NCBI RefSeq assembly: GCF_030541005.1
Contig: NZ_JASSVM010000001.1
Span: forward strand, 310,001 to 374,000
DNA: 64,000 nucleotides
Source: Marinobacter sp. SS5-14b
Lineage (GTDB): Bacteria; Pseudomonadota; Gammaproteobacteria; Pseudomonadales; Oleiphilaceae
Direction of reading: 5' to 3'
Under the pieces are notes generated by a model that was given only the letters and a program-made list of their open reading frames with translations, searched no databases and was not told the origin of the DNA. Shown here one piece after another: positions 16,643 through 24,043 of the stretch. Numbering within the stretch: the stretch's first letter is position 1; every line of letters begins with the position of its first letter. A program made the position numbers and the translations under genes.

Positions 16643-17809
16643 ATTGGGGTCTGACCCCACAAGTTGGAGGGGCAGGTGGTTGAAGCCGCCGGTGGGGAAC
16701 ATGGCCCGTTCGGGCTGCTGGCCTTCGACAGCCTGAACTGAGTCAATCTGTTTCAGGAATTCTTCCATGAATACCTGCAGCTCCATGCGGGCCAGGGGGG
16801 CGCCGGGGCATATGTGGATGCCGGCGCCGTAGAGCAGGTTTTTGCTGGCGTTCTGGTGCGGGCAGTAGCTGTCCGGGTTGCCGAATTCGGCTTCGTCCCG
16901 GTTGGCGGAGGCCCAGAGGATGGTGATTTTCTCGCCGGCAGGAATGGTGCGGCCGCCGATTTCGACTTCGCGGGTGGTTACCCGGCGGTTGGAGATCAGC
17001 GGGGCGTCCATACGCAGGATTTCGTCGATGGCTTCGGGCAGCAGCTCCGGTGCGGCTTTCAGGTCGGCCACTAAGGCCGGGTGCCGGGCCAGGTAGTTCA
17101 GCAGTATGGAGACGGAGGCCGAGATGGTGGCCAGTTCGCCCACGGTCCAGTTGCGCATCAGGCTGACCAGTTCGTCATCGGTCATGGGCTTGCCGTTCAC
17201 CTGTTCACGCATCAGCGAGGTGGTGACGTCATCCGGTGCCTGGTCGCCAGCCAGGCGGCGGGTTTCAAGCATGTCGGTAATGTAGCCGTCGAATTCCTGG
17301 GCCACAGCGGCCATGGCGTCCCGGTCCCGGGCGAGGGTGGCGCGGTGGTTCTTGCGTACCCATTCCGCCAGGGGTTCGTGCAGGCGTTCAGGCCAGCCCA
17401 TAAAGGCGCACTGGATATGCAGGGCGAAGGGGCGGCTAAGGGCATCGACCACATCCACGGTTTCCCCCTTGGCCAACTGGCTTACCAGCCCACGGGCAAT
17501 CTCACGGCAAATTGGTTCGAACCGGGCCATGGGTTCCGGGGCGAAGTAGGGTTCGATCACTTTGCGATAGGGGGTGTGTTCGGGCGGGTCCATGCCGTTG
17601 GGAACGGACAGGTGGGCAGACACGGCGTTGCTGAAGGTGTCGTGGTCTTCCAGTACGGCCATGACGTCTGCATGGCGGAACAGCGTCCATTGCTGGTAGT
17701 CGCTCCAGGCCACGGGGCAGCGTTCGCGCATGTCGTCGTACGCGCCGATCTGGTCTTTCTGTACGCTGGCGGCTCTTGGGTCCCAGTCTTCGTGGCGCTG
17801 TTCGGTCAT
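16622..17809 (-). CDS. Cytochrome P450
   Basis: A 395-residue soluble bacterial-type P450. The heme-ligand segment is YGAGIHICPGAPLARMEL near residue 340, and the K-helix ExxR is EILR in EAIDEILRMDAPL. The I-helix reads NWTVGELATISASV, where the usual acid-alcohol pair for oxygen activation is not evident. The substrate is unknown; hydroxylation of an alkane or terpenoid is only a guess. No ferredoxin partner is adjacent. The 3' end runs through a GGGGTCTGACCCC repeat (tail VGSDPNKKPRQA) and stops within the selD terminator, so the native C-terminus appears altered. Confidence 0.92.
   Translation of the reverse strand: MTEQRHEDWDPRAASVQKDQIGAYDDMRERCPVAWSDYQQWTLFRHADVMAVLEDHDTFSNAVSAHLSVPNGMDPPEHTPYRKVIEPYFAPEPMARFEPICREIARGLVSQLAKGETVDVVDALSRPFALHIQCAFMGWPERLHEPLAEWVRKNHRATLARDRDAMAAVAQEFDGYITDMLETRRLAGDQAPDDVTTSLMREQVNGKPMTDDELVSLMRNWTVGELATISASVSILLNYLARHPALVADLKAAPELLPEAIDEILRMDAPLISNRRVTTREVEIGGRTIPAGEKITILWASANRDEAEFGNPDSYCPHQNASKNLLYGAGIHICPGAPLARMELQVFMEEFLKQIDSVQAVEGQQPERAMFPTGGFNHLPLQLVGSDPNKKPRQA
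16646..16658. repeat. GGGGTCTGACCCC palindrome, copy 4 (inside P450 3' end)
   Basis: The unit encodes Gly-Ser-Asp-Pro followed by Asn near the P450 C-terminus, the same peptide as in hipA. Confidence 0.85.
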
Positions 17810-17910
17810 ACGGCCTCCTGATGGTCTCGTTAGCTTGCTTTCAGGCTAACACCGGAGGCCGCTGGCCATTTGGAGAAATGTCAATTTATGACATTTGTAA
17901 AGGAAATTGC

Positions 17911-18297
17911 TTATGCGCCGCGGGTAACGCTCACCACCTTCAGGTGGATGGGCTTGCGGCCTTTCATGGGCCATTCGATGCTGTCGCCAATGCTCAGGCC
18001 CAGCATGGCGGCACCGGCCGGCGCCAGGATGGACACCTTGTGGTCTGCATCACCCACTTCGTGTGGGTAAACCAGCATCATTTCGTGTTCTTTGCCGGCG
18101 TCTTCATCCACAAAGCGCACCAGCGAGTTCATGGTGACCACGCCTTCGGGCATTTTTGCCAGGGGCACGAGGTCTGCCCGGCTGAGCTCGTCTTCCAGGC
18201 CGTCGGCGACGTCGGACTTGCCGGCCATACGCTCGAGCAGCGTGCTCAGGCGGTTGTAATCTTCTTCGGCAACAGTAATAGAGGGTAATTCAGACAT
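17911..18297 (-). CDS. rnk: Nucleoside diphosphate kinase regulator Rnk (GreA/GreB C-terminal fold)
   Basis: A 128-residue protein. Residues about 1-45 form a short helical hairpin (EEDYNRLSTLLERM). The rest is the FKBP-like domain shared with GreA and GreB: NSLVRFVDEDAGKEHEMMLVYP, then DHKVSILAPAGAAMLGLSIGDSIEW. Rnk binds RNA polymerase but, unlike GreA, has a short coiled coil; it was named for restoring nucleoside diphosphate kinase levels in Pseudomonas. It is a single gene; an 8-base AAATCTCCGG stretch precedes the ATG (GGAG-like on the coding strand). Confidence 0.93.
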   Translation of the reverse strand: MSELPSITVAEEDYNRLSTLLERMAGKSDVADGLEDELSRADLVPLAKMPEGVVTMNSLVRFVDEDAGKEHEMMLVYPHEVGDADHKVSILAPAGAAMLGLSIGDSIEWPMKGRKPIHLKVVSVTRGA

Positions 18298-18554
18298 AGA
18301 AATCTCCGGAAAAATGGTTCAACAATGTTTGGTTTTAAGCGCTGAATCCGGAGGGGTTGTAAGGTGGATTCAGCGAAATCAGAGGCGGATAGCAGCCCTG
18401 CCGGTATTCGCAGAGGAAGACCGCAGTGCCAAAGAGGATGTGTGAATACAGGAAATCTGGCTGTTCACGTTGTTCGAATCAGTCCGTTATAGGATGCTAT
18501 AGGCTGAATCTAACCCCCAAAGAGCAAAATGGCAACGGTTAAAAGGATGATGGC

Positions 18555-19469
18555 ATGCCGGTAGTTGTACAGGCCCTGTTTCCGGTTTTCGTATTGATCA
18601 TGTTGGGCCATGTTTTACGGCGGCTGAACTTCCCGGGCGGGGATTTCTGGCCCCAGGCGGAGCGCTTTACCTATTACATTCTTTTCCCGGCCATGCTGGT
18701 GTTCAAGCTGGGGCAGGCCAGGTTGCCGGCCTCGGCCTATGCCGACACCGCGTTGTTGATTGTGGCCATGCTGCTGGCGATGACGGCCGTGCTGGTGGCG
18801 GTTCAGATGTTCTGGCGCTGGAGCGGGCCGGTGTTTTCCTCGGTGTATCAGGGCGCTATTCGCTTTAACTCCTATGTGGGCCTGGCGGCGGGCGGAATGC
18901 TGCTGGGGGATGATGGGCTGTCGCTGACGGCCATCGCGGTGGCCATTATGGTGCCGTTGCTGAACCTGCTGTGCATTCTGATGTTCTCGCTGGTGGCGGG
19001 GCAGGATAAGGTCAGCGTAGTTCAGGTGTTGCGGGCAATTGTGACCAATCCGCTGATTGTCGGCTCGGTGCTGGGGGTGTTGTGGAGCTGGTTCCAGATC
19101 GGTTTCCATCCGCTGTTGGCGGGTATTCTGGCACCCCTGAGTAACCTGGCGCTGCCCATGGGCTTGATGACAGTCGGCGCAGGCTTACAGCTCAGTGCCT
19201 TGCGAGGAGCTTCGGCACCGTTCCTGGTGTCGTCCGGGTTGAAGCTGCTGGCCTTCCCCGCCATGGTGGTGGGGCTGGCCTGGGCGCTGGGAATGAGTGG
19301 TTTGCTGGTGCAGGTAGCGGTGTTGCTGGCAGCGTTGCCTACCGCCACCTCGGCTTACATCCTGGCACGCCAGTTGGGCGGTGACGCGCCGCTGATGGCG
19401 GGTATCATCAGCGGGCAGACCTTGCTGGCGATGGTCACCATTCCGTTAATGCTGAGCCTGTTCTGGTAG
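18555..19469 (+). CDS. AEC-family transporter (auxin efflux carrier type)
   Basis: A 304-residue membrane protein with about ten hydrophobic segments, as in bacterial AEC (membrane transport protein, PF03547) carriers. The N-terminus FPVFVLIMLGHVLRR and the LPTATSAYILARQLGGD segment near the C-terminus are typical of the family. Members export organic acids or related anions; the substrate here is unknown. The 3' end overlaps the convergent znuA by 24 bases. The start at 18555 follows an AAAAGGATG stretch that can serve as ribosome-binding site. Confidence 0.9.
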   Translation: MPVVVQALFPVFVLIMLGHVLRRLNFPGGDFWPQAERFTYYILFPAMLVFKLGQARLPASAYADTALLIVAMLLAMTAVLVAVQMFWRWSGPVFSSVYQGAIRFNSYVGLAAGGMLLGDDGLSLTAIAVAIMVPLLNLLCILMFSLVAGQDKVSVVQVLRAIVTNPLIVGSVLGVLWSWFQIGFHPLLAGILAPLSNLALPMGLMTVGAGLQLSALRGASAPFLVSSGLKLLAFPAMVVGLAWALGMSGLLVQVAVLLAALPTATSAYILARQLGGDAPLMAGIISGQTLLAMVTIPLMLSLFW

Positions 19470-20363
19470 GCATTCCAGTACAGCGTCCGCAATGGATTGC
19501 TGGAACTGGATGTAGCCTTCGCTGGTCGATTCGATATCGGTGGCCAGCGGGTCCCAGGTGCTGAAGGTCACGTTCAGGCCTTCAGTGATGGAACGCCACC
19601 ACTGGCGGTTGAACTGGGGTTCGGTCAGCAGGCAGGGCTGGTTGGCCTGGCGCAGTTTGTCCTGCACTTCGGCAATGTGCCGTGCGCCGGGGGACAGCTC
19701 CGGGTTCAGGGTGAGCACACCATCCAGCTGCAGTTCATAGTGCTCGGCAAAGCGCTCGAAGGCACTATGGTAAGCGAACAGGCTGATGCCCTGAAGCGGT
19801 GCCAGGCTGGCTTTGATGTCCCGTTCTGCCGCATTCAGGTCTTGCTCGAACCGGGCCAGGTTGGCGTCCAGTTCTTCTTTCTTCATATCCTCCAGCGTGA
19901 TCAGCCTGGCGTGGATGTCCCGTGCCATGTTCAGGGCCAGTTGCGGGTCTGTCCAGATGTGCGGGTCTTCGCCGTCTCCGTGGTCGTGGCCATGGTCGTC
20001 GTGGCCACTGTGTTCGTCTTCTCGATGATTGTCTTCACCTTCCGATATTTCGGTAAAGGCCACCACCCTGCCGTCAAATTCATGGCCACCGAGCAGGCGG
20101 CTGAGGAAGGTTTCCATCTCCGGCCCAACCCAGAAGATGGCTTCTGCTTGCTCCAGTGCCCGCCGTTGTGAAGGCTTCATGCTGTAGTTGTGGGGGCTGG
20201 ACCCCGGAGGGACGATCGTGGACACACTGACGCTGTCGCCTGCGACCGCCTTCACCAGCAACTCCAGCGGTTTGATCGATGTGACAACGTTGGCGGCTGA
20301 CGCAGGAAATGTGGCAATGGCTGCGGTCAAGCCAAGGGTAAAGGCAGAGGTGCTGAAGTTCAT
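19446..20363 (-). CDS. znuA: High-affinity zinc ABC transporter, periplasmic binding protein
   Basis: A 305-residue exported protein with a signal peptide ending FPASA. It has the metal-binding cluster A-I outline: VTSIKPLELL, VPPGSSPHNYSMKPSQRR with the first His ligand, then a His/Asp/Glu-rich loop at residues about 110-133 that is typical of ZnuA and thought to load zinc. Later conserved parts are GISLFAYHSAFERFAEHY and LTEPQFN. It delivers Zn(II) to a ZnuBC permease, but no znuB or znuC gene is in the window. A Zur box lies directly upstream. The gene overlaps the convergent transporter gene by 24 bases. Confidence 0.94.
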   Translation of the reverse strand: MNFSTSAFTLGLTAAIATFPASAANVVTSIKPLELLVKAVAGDSVSVSTIVPPGSSPHNYSMKPSQRRALEQAEAIFWVGPEMETFLSRLLGGHEFDGRVVAFTEISEGEDNHREDEHSGHDDHGHDHGDGEDPHIWTDPQLALNMARDIHARLITLEDMKKEELDANLARFEQDLNAAERDIKASLAPLQGISLFAYHSAFERFAEHYELQLDGVLTLNPELSPGARHIAEVQDKLRQANQPCLLTEPQFNRQWWRSITEGLNVTFSTWDPLATDIESTSEGYIQFQQSIADAVLECLPEQAQH

Positions 20364-20388
20364 GGTGCGGTGCGTCCTGATGATTTAC

Positions 20389-20413
20389 TGAAACGTTATA
20401 ATATTACATAAAG
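20389..20413. promoter_or_regulatory. Zur operator upstream of znuA
   Basis: A near-palindrome centred on GTTATAATATTAC (20395-20407) with flanking TGAAAC and ATAAAG. It matches the gammaproteobacterial Zur box (core GTTATAATATAAC) except at one core base. It lies 26 bases before the znuA start, so Zn-dependent repression is expected. A TATAAT at 20460-20465, on the other strand, is the likely -10 of gltX. Confidence 0.8.
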
Positions 20414-20506
20414 TGATCGCGGTGCAAAACCTGTTCATGCGAAACCGGTTGAGGGCCGCTATAATGCGTGGCTAATTTACCGGCCACATATTTTCAGGAT
20501 GGTTTC

Positions 20507-21988
20507 ATGACAGTACGCACCCGAATTGCTCCGTCGCCTACTGGCGATCCACACGTTGGTACCGCCTACGTGGCTCTGTTCAACCTGTGTTTCGCGCGCC
20601 AGCACGGTGGCCAGTTCATTCTGCGCATTGAAGACACCGACCAGGCCCGCAGCACAGCGGAATCCGAGCAGGATATTCTCAAAGCTTTGCGCTGGCTTGG
20701 CCTGAACTGGGATGAAGGCCCCGATGTGGGCGGCCCCCATGGCCCTTATCGCCAGTCCGAGCGTAAGCACATGTACGGCCAGTATGCCGAAGACCTGGTT
20801 ACTGCCGGCCATGCGTTCTATTGCTTCCGTACACCGGAAGAGCTGGATGCGATTCGCGAAGAGCGCAAGGCCCAGGGTTTGAATCCGGGTATCAAGGGTG
20901 ATCTGGAATTATCCCAGGAAGAAGTGAAGCGCCGCCTGGAAGCGGGCGACCCTTACGTCATCCGTATGAATGTGCCGGATGAGGGTGTGTGCGAGATTCA
21001 GGACATGCTCCGGGGCACCATCGAAATCGACTGGGCCCAGGTGGATTGCCAGATTCTGCTGAAATCCGATGGCATGCCTACCTACCACCTGGCCAACGTG
21101 GTGGATGACCACCTGATGGAGATCACCCACGTGTTGCGCGGCGAGGAGTGGATCAACTCCGCACCCAAGCACAAGCTGCTGTACCAGTACTTCGGCTGGG
21201 ACATGCCGGAGCTGTGTCACCTGCCGCTGCTGCGCAACCCGGACAAGAGCAAGCTGTCGAAGCGCAAGAACCCCACCAGCATCAACTTCTATGAGCGCAT
21301 GGGCTTTTTGCCGGAGGCGGTAACCAACTACCTGGGCCGCATGGGCTGGTCCATGCCGGACGAGCGCGAGAAGTTCACCCTGGATGAGATGATCGAGAAC
21401 TTCGATATCCAGCGTGTGTCCCTCGGTGGCCCGGTGTTTGATGTGGAGAAGCTGCGCTGGCTGAACGGCCAGTGGATTCGCGATGAGCTGAGCGACGAGC
21501 AGTTCATGGAGCGCATGCACCAGTGGTGGTTCAACCGTGATGACCTGCAAGCTCTGGTGCCGCACATCAAGGGCCGGGCAGAGGTGTTCTCTGACGTAGC
21601 CCCCATGGCCCAGTTCATGTTCAGCGGCATGTTGAACCTGAAGCCGGAAGATTTCGCTCACAATAAACTGGATGAAAGCCAGGTTCGGCGTGTTCTGCAA
21701 TTCACCCTTTGGAAGCTGGAAGCCCAGCGCCACTGGAGCAAGGAAACCATCTTTGCCGACATCAAGGCCCTGGCCAAAGCCATGGACCTGAAGATGGGAG
21801 ATTTCATGTTCTCGATCTTTGTGGCAATTGCCGGCACACCGAATTCCTGGTCCGTTATGGACTCCATGGCGTTGCTTGGTCCGGATATGACCCGCGCCCG
21901 TTTGCGCACCGCGCTGGATGTGATGGGTGGGTTTTCCAAGAAGGAAACCAAGAAAGTGGAGAAGGAATACGCTGCCCTGGATATTTAG
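20507..21988 (+). CDS. gltX: Glutamyl-tRNA synthetase
   Basis: A 493-residue class I aminoacyl-tRNA synthetase charging tRNA-Glu. The HIGH-equivalent motif is [12 protein letters not shown] and the KMSKS motif is [10 protein letters not shown] near residue 250. EDTDQARST and [10 protein letters not shown] are also conserved. ATG at 20507 is preferred (AGGA at 20496-20499); a GTG at 20468 in frame would add 13 residues that do not fit the family. It lies upstream of a tRNA-Ala/tRNA-Glu pair. GltX is the target of HipA in E. coli, and a hipBA module lies about 5 kb upstream. Confidence 0.97.
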   Translation: MTVRTRIAPSPTGDPHVGTAYVALFNLCFARQHGGQFILRIEDTDQARSTAESEQDILKALRWLGLNWDEGPDVGGPHGPYRQSERKHMYGQYAEDLVTAGHAFYCFRTPEELDAIREERKAQGLNPGIKGDLELSQEEVKRRLEAGDPYVIRMNVPDEGVCEIQDMLRGTIEIDWAQVDCQILLKSDGMPTYHLANVVDDHLMEITHVLRGEEWINSAPKHKLLYQYFGWDMPELCHLPLLRNPDKSKLSKRKNPTSINFYERMGFLPEAVTNYLGRMGWSMPDEREKFTLDEMIENFDIQRVSLGGPVFDVEKLRWLNGQWIRDELSDEQFMERMHQWWFNRDDLQALVPHIKGRAEVFSDVAPMAQFMFSGMLNLKPEDFAHNKLDESQVRRVLQFTLWKLEAQRHWSKETIFADIKALAKAMDLKMGDFMFSIFVAIAGTPNSWSVMDSMALLGPDMTRARLRTALDVMGGFSKKETKKVEKEYAALDI

Positions 21989-22062
21989 TAAGCGGTTTGC
22001 TGGATAATTGAACGACACGGACAGGGATGTTCAAAAAACTTTAAAAAAAGCGGATGCAAGTG

Positions 22063-22091
22063 TTGACGCCCCAAGGGCGGATCCTTAATAT
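22063..22091 (+). promoter_or_regulatory. tRNA operon promoter
   Basis: -35 TTGACG (22063-22068) and -10 TAATAT (22086-22091) separated by exactly 17 bases, followed about 14 bases later by tRNA-Ala. Confidence 0.75.
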
Positions 22092-22104
22092 ACGCATCCG
22101 TTGA

Positions 22105-22180
22105 GGGGCCATAGCTCAGCTGGGAGAGCGCAACACTGGCAGTGTTGAGGTCAGCGGTTCGATCCCGCTTGGCTCCACCA
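22105..22180 (+). tRNA. tRNA-Ala (anticodon GGC)
   Basis: A 76-base cloverleaf with encoded CCA. Acceptor GGGGCCA pairs with TGGCTCC (two G-T pairs), the D arm is GCTC/GAGC, the anticodon loop is CTGGCAG between CAACA and TGTTG, and the T arm is AGCGG-TTCGATC-CCGCT. Anticodon GGC reads alanine codons GCC and GCU. Confidence 0.96.
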
Positions 22181-22187
22181 ATTTCTA

Positions 22188-22263
22188 GTCCCCTTCGTCT
22201 AGTGGCCTAGGACTCCGCCCTTTCACGGCGGCAACAGGGGTTCGAACCCCCTAGGGGACGCCA
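22188..22263 (+). tRNA. tRNA-Glu (anticodon TTC)
   Basis: A 76-base tRNA with encoded CCA, seven bases after tRNA-Ala and likely in the same transcript. The anticodon stem CCGCC/GGCGG encloses CTTTCAC with anticodon TTC. The acceptor GTCCCCT pairs with GGGGAC, and the T loop is TTCGAAC. It is charged by the product of the upstream gltX. Confidence 0.96.
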
Positions 22264-22299
22264 ATACGGCTTGACGGTTTAGTCCACCGGATAGCCATC

Positions 22300-22327
22300 A
22301 AAAAAACCGCCTTCGGGCGGTTTTTTT
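22300..22327 (+). terminator. Intrinsic terminator of the tRNA operon
   Basis: AAAAAACCGCC, loop TTCG, GGCGG and a seven-T run, 37 bases after tRNA-Glu. Confidence 0.9.
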
Positions 22328-22346
22328 GTGTCCGGAATTTAGGCCC

Positions 22347-22456
22347 GGGGTCAGACTCCCCAACGGGGGTCTGACCCCCAGTTCTGAAGTGACTCCCCGG
22401 TTCGCCCGATTCTCCGAGTTAAAAGGGGTCAGACCCCCGTTGGGGAGTCTGACCCC
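22347..22456. repeat. Compound GGGGTCAGACCCC array with 32-base perfect inverted repeat
   Basis: Two arms, 22347-22378 and 22425-22456, are exact reverse complements over 32 bases. Each arm is itself two palindromic units, GGGGTCAGACTCCCC and GGGGGTCTGACCCC, joined by AAC. The 46-base centre between them carries no gene. The array lies between the tRNA terminator and the convergent QueD-like gene. Confidence 0.9.
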
Positions 22457-22477
22457 TGGGGGCTGCCCCCTAGTCCC

Positions 22478-23329
22478 CTAGCGGGCGGCAATGGCTCCCT
22501 TGCCCACACCCTCATAAGCCTTCACACGAATCTCGTCCTCCGGAAACTCCGCCTTCAGCACGTTGGCAATGTGCGCAGCAATCAGCTCTACGGTGGTGTC
22601 GGTGTCGAGCATGTACACGCGGTTTTCCGGCAGGGTGAGGGTGAATTCACCCTGGTTGGCTTCGTATTCGAAGGTGATGTAGGCCACGCCGTCATCGCCT
22701 ACAAAGCGGCGGGTTACGTCTTCTTCCGTGCCTACGTAAATATCCTTCCACAGTTTGGCCCAGCGGTTTTCCAGGTCGTAGTCCCGGTGGCCGTTGCGGT
22801 CGATGCGGATGGGGGAGCGGTGGCCGTGGGCGATGCGCTGACAGTTGCCCAGGTGTTTCTTCAGACCGTGTACGTAGTGGTAGTAAGCGCCTTCGATAAT
22901 GTCTTCCCGCAGGTTGATTTCCACGGAGGTGACGTTGCCCGGCAGCACTGCCATCAGTTCTTTTTCCAGCAGGGCAGCCACTGCGGAAGGCATGACCCGG
23001 TCTGAAGACAACCACACCACGGCTTCGTCAGGTGAGCGGTGCTCAATACGGCTGCCGTCGGTCAGATCCCAGGCGAAAGTGTCCGGGGTTTCTTCGTTCC
23101 AGTGCAGGCCTTCGTAGCCCCGGGGGATCACCAGGCGGTGGTCAACGCGTTCATCGATGATGCGCTTGATGGTGCGTTTCACATTGCTGAAATCGAACAC
23201 CATGCCCTGGTCGTCCAGCTCCCCGCCCAGTACCACGTCGGAAATCCAGCTTTCACCCACCAGGCCCCGCTTGGGGTCCAGATAGGCGAAATCAATCACG
23301 GTGAGGTTGTCGACGAAGAGATGGTTCAT
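22478..23329 (-). CDS. 6-pyruvoyl-tetrahydropterin / 6-carboxytetrahydropterin synthase family protein
   Basis: A 283-residue protein, about twice the length of QueD. Two related halves can be seen: residues about 1-110 (VDNLTVIDFAYLDPKRG and MVFDFSNVKRTIKRIIDE with DHRLVIP) and a C-terminal half with NVTSVEINLREDIIEGAYYHY and GHRSPIRIDRNG. The FDFSNVKR and DHRLV elements are typical of PTPS/QueD. The role may be in queuosine or pterin metabolism, but no other que or fol gene is near. ATG at 23329 is chosen, since translation from further upstream adds an atypical N-terminus. Confidence 0.78.
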   Translation of the reverse strand: MNHLFVDNLTVIDFAYLDPKRGLVGESWISDVVLGGELDDQGMVFDFSNVKRTIKRIIDERVDHRLVIPRGYEGLHWNEETPDTFAWDLTDGSRIEHRSPDEAVVWLSSDRVMPSAVAALLEKELMAVLPGNVTSVEINLREDIIEGAYYHYVHGLKKHLGNCQRIAHGHRSPIRIDRNGHRDYDLENRWAKLWKDIYVGTEEDVTRRFVGDDGVAYITFEYEANQGEFTLTLPENRVYMLDTDTTVELIAAHIANVLKAEFPEDEIRVKAYEGVGKGAIAAR

Positions 23330-23428
23330 GATCGGCCTGGCTGATTTGGTTGCATGGTGGCGGAATTCTAGCAAAAATCGCGACATTCAGCAGTTTACTG
23401 CAGCGAACCGCGAACAGGAGGCGGCATC

Positions 23429-24043
23429 ATAACCACGAAGAGTGTTCAGCTCGATCAGCAGTTTCCGGCATTGGTGCTGGCTGCTGGCTGCGGCCTCCGC
23501 ATGGGGCGCGCTAAACAAACACTGGTGCTGCCGTGCGGTGACACCTTACTTGGCGCTGCTGTTGATCAGGCGAGAGTGTTGTCGGGCCATGTTCTGGTGG
23601 TTGCGGGTGCAGGTTATCCATTGGTGCGGTTCCGGTGTGCCAGGCAGCCCTCACGCTGGCTCTATTGCACCGGTTGGAGAACGGGCCAGTCCGCATCGTT
23701 GAAGGCCGGTATTGATGCGCTTGGCCCCCGGGCTCTGGGTGTGTTTGTAATGCTTGGTGATCAGCCATTGCTGGCGAGAGAAGGCCTCTCTGAGCTGGCT
23801 TTTCGTGCGCGCAGTGAGCCCGGGCGGCCGTGGGCGGCGGAGTATGGCAAGCGGGCCGGTGTGCCAGCGTGGATACCGAGAGCGTTATGGCCAGAGGTTT
23901 TCAGGCTTGAAGGGGATGCAGGGGCAGGGAGAATTCTGAACCGGGCCGGGGCAAACCGGTTGCATGTTCCGGGGGTGGAGCTGGATGCTGACACCCCCGG
24001 CGATTGGCTGAAGATAAAGCGGATGTTAGCCGAACAGACCTGA
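23429..24043 (+). CDS. MobA/MocA-like nucleotidyltransferase with probable non-AUG start
   Basis: A protein of about 205 residues resembling MocA/MobA transferases that attach a nucleotide to molybdenum cofactor. Signatures are [18 protein letters not shown] (nucleotide-binding loop), [22 protein letters not shown] and [10 protein letters not shown]. No ATG, GTG or TTG lies at a sensible N-terminus: the first is TTG at 23471, which would remove the residues before strand 1. AGGAGG (23416-23421) lies seven bases before ATA at 23429, giving (M)[19 protein letters not shown]. The start is therefore tentatively AUA. The 3' end overlaps the convergent receiver gene by 18 bases. Confidence 0.72.
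   Translation: MTTKSVQLDQQFPALVLAAGCGLRMGRAKQTLVLPCGDTLLGAAVDQARVLSGHVLVVAGAGYPLVRFRCARQPSRWLYCTGWRTGQSASLKAGIDALGPRALGVFVMLGDQPLLAREGLSELAFRARSEPGRPWAAEYGKRAGVPAWIPRALWPEVFRLEGDAGAGRILNRAGANRLHVPGVELDADTPGDWLKIKRMLAEQT

Noticed and set aside
20183-20200. GGGGGCTGGACCCC resembling the GGGGTCAGACCCC unit
   Set aside because: It is within znuA and encodes the conserved PPGSSPH segment, so it is ordinary coding sequence.
22188-22263. tRNA-Glu as an integration (att) site
   Set aside because: No integrase gene and no repeated tRNA 3' end was seen in the window.
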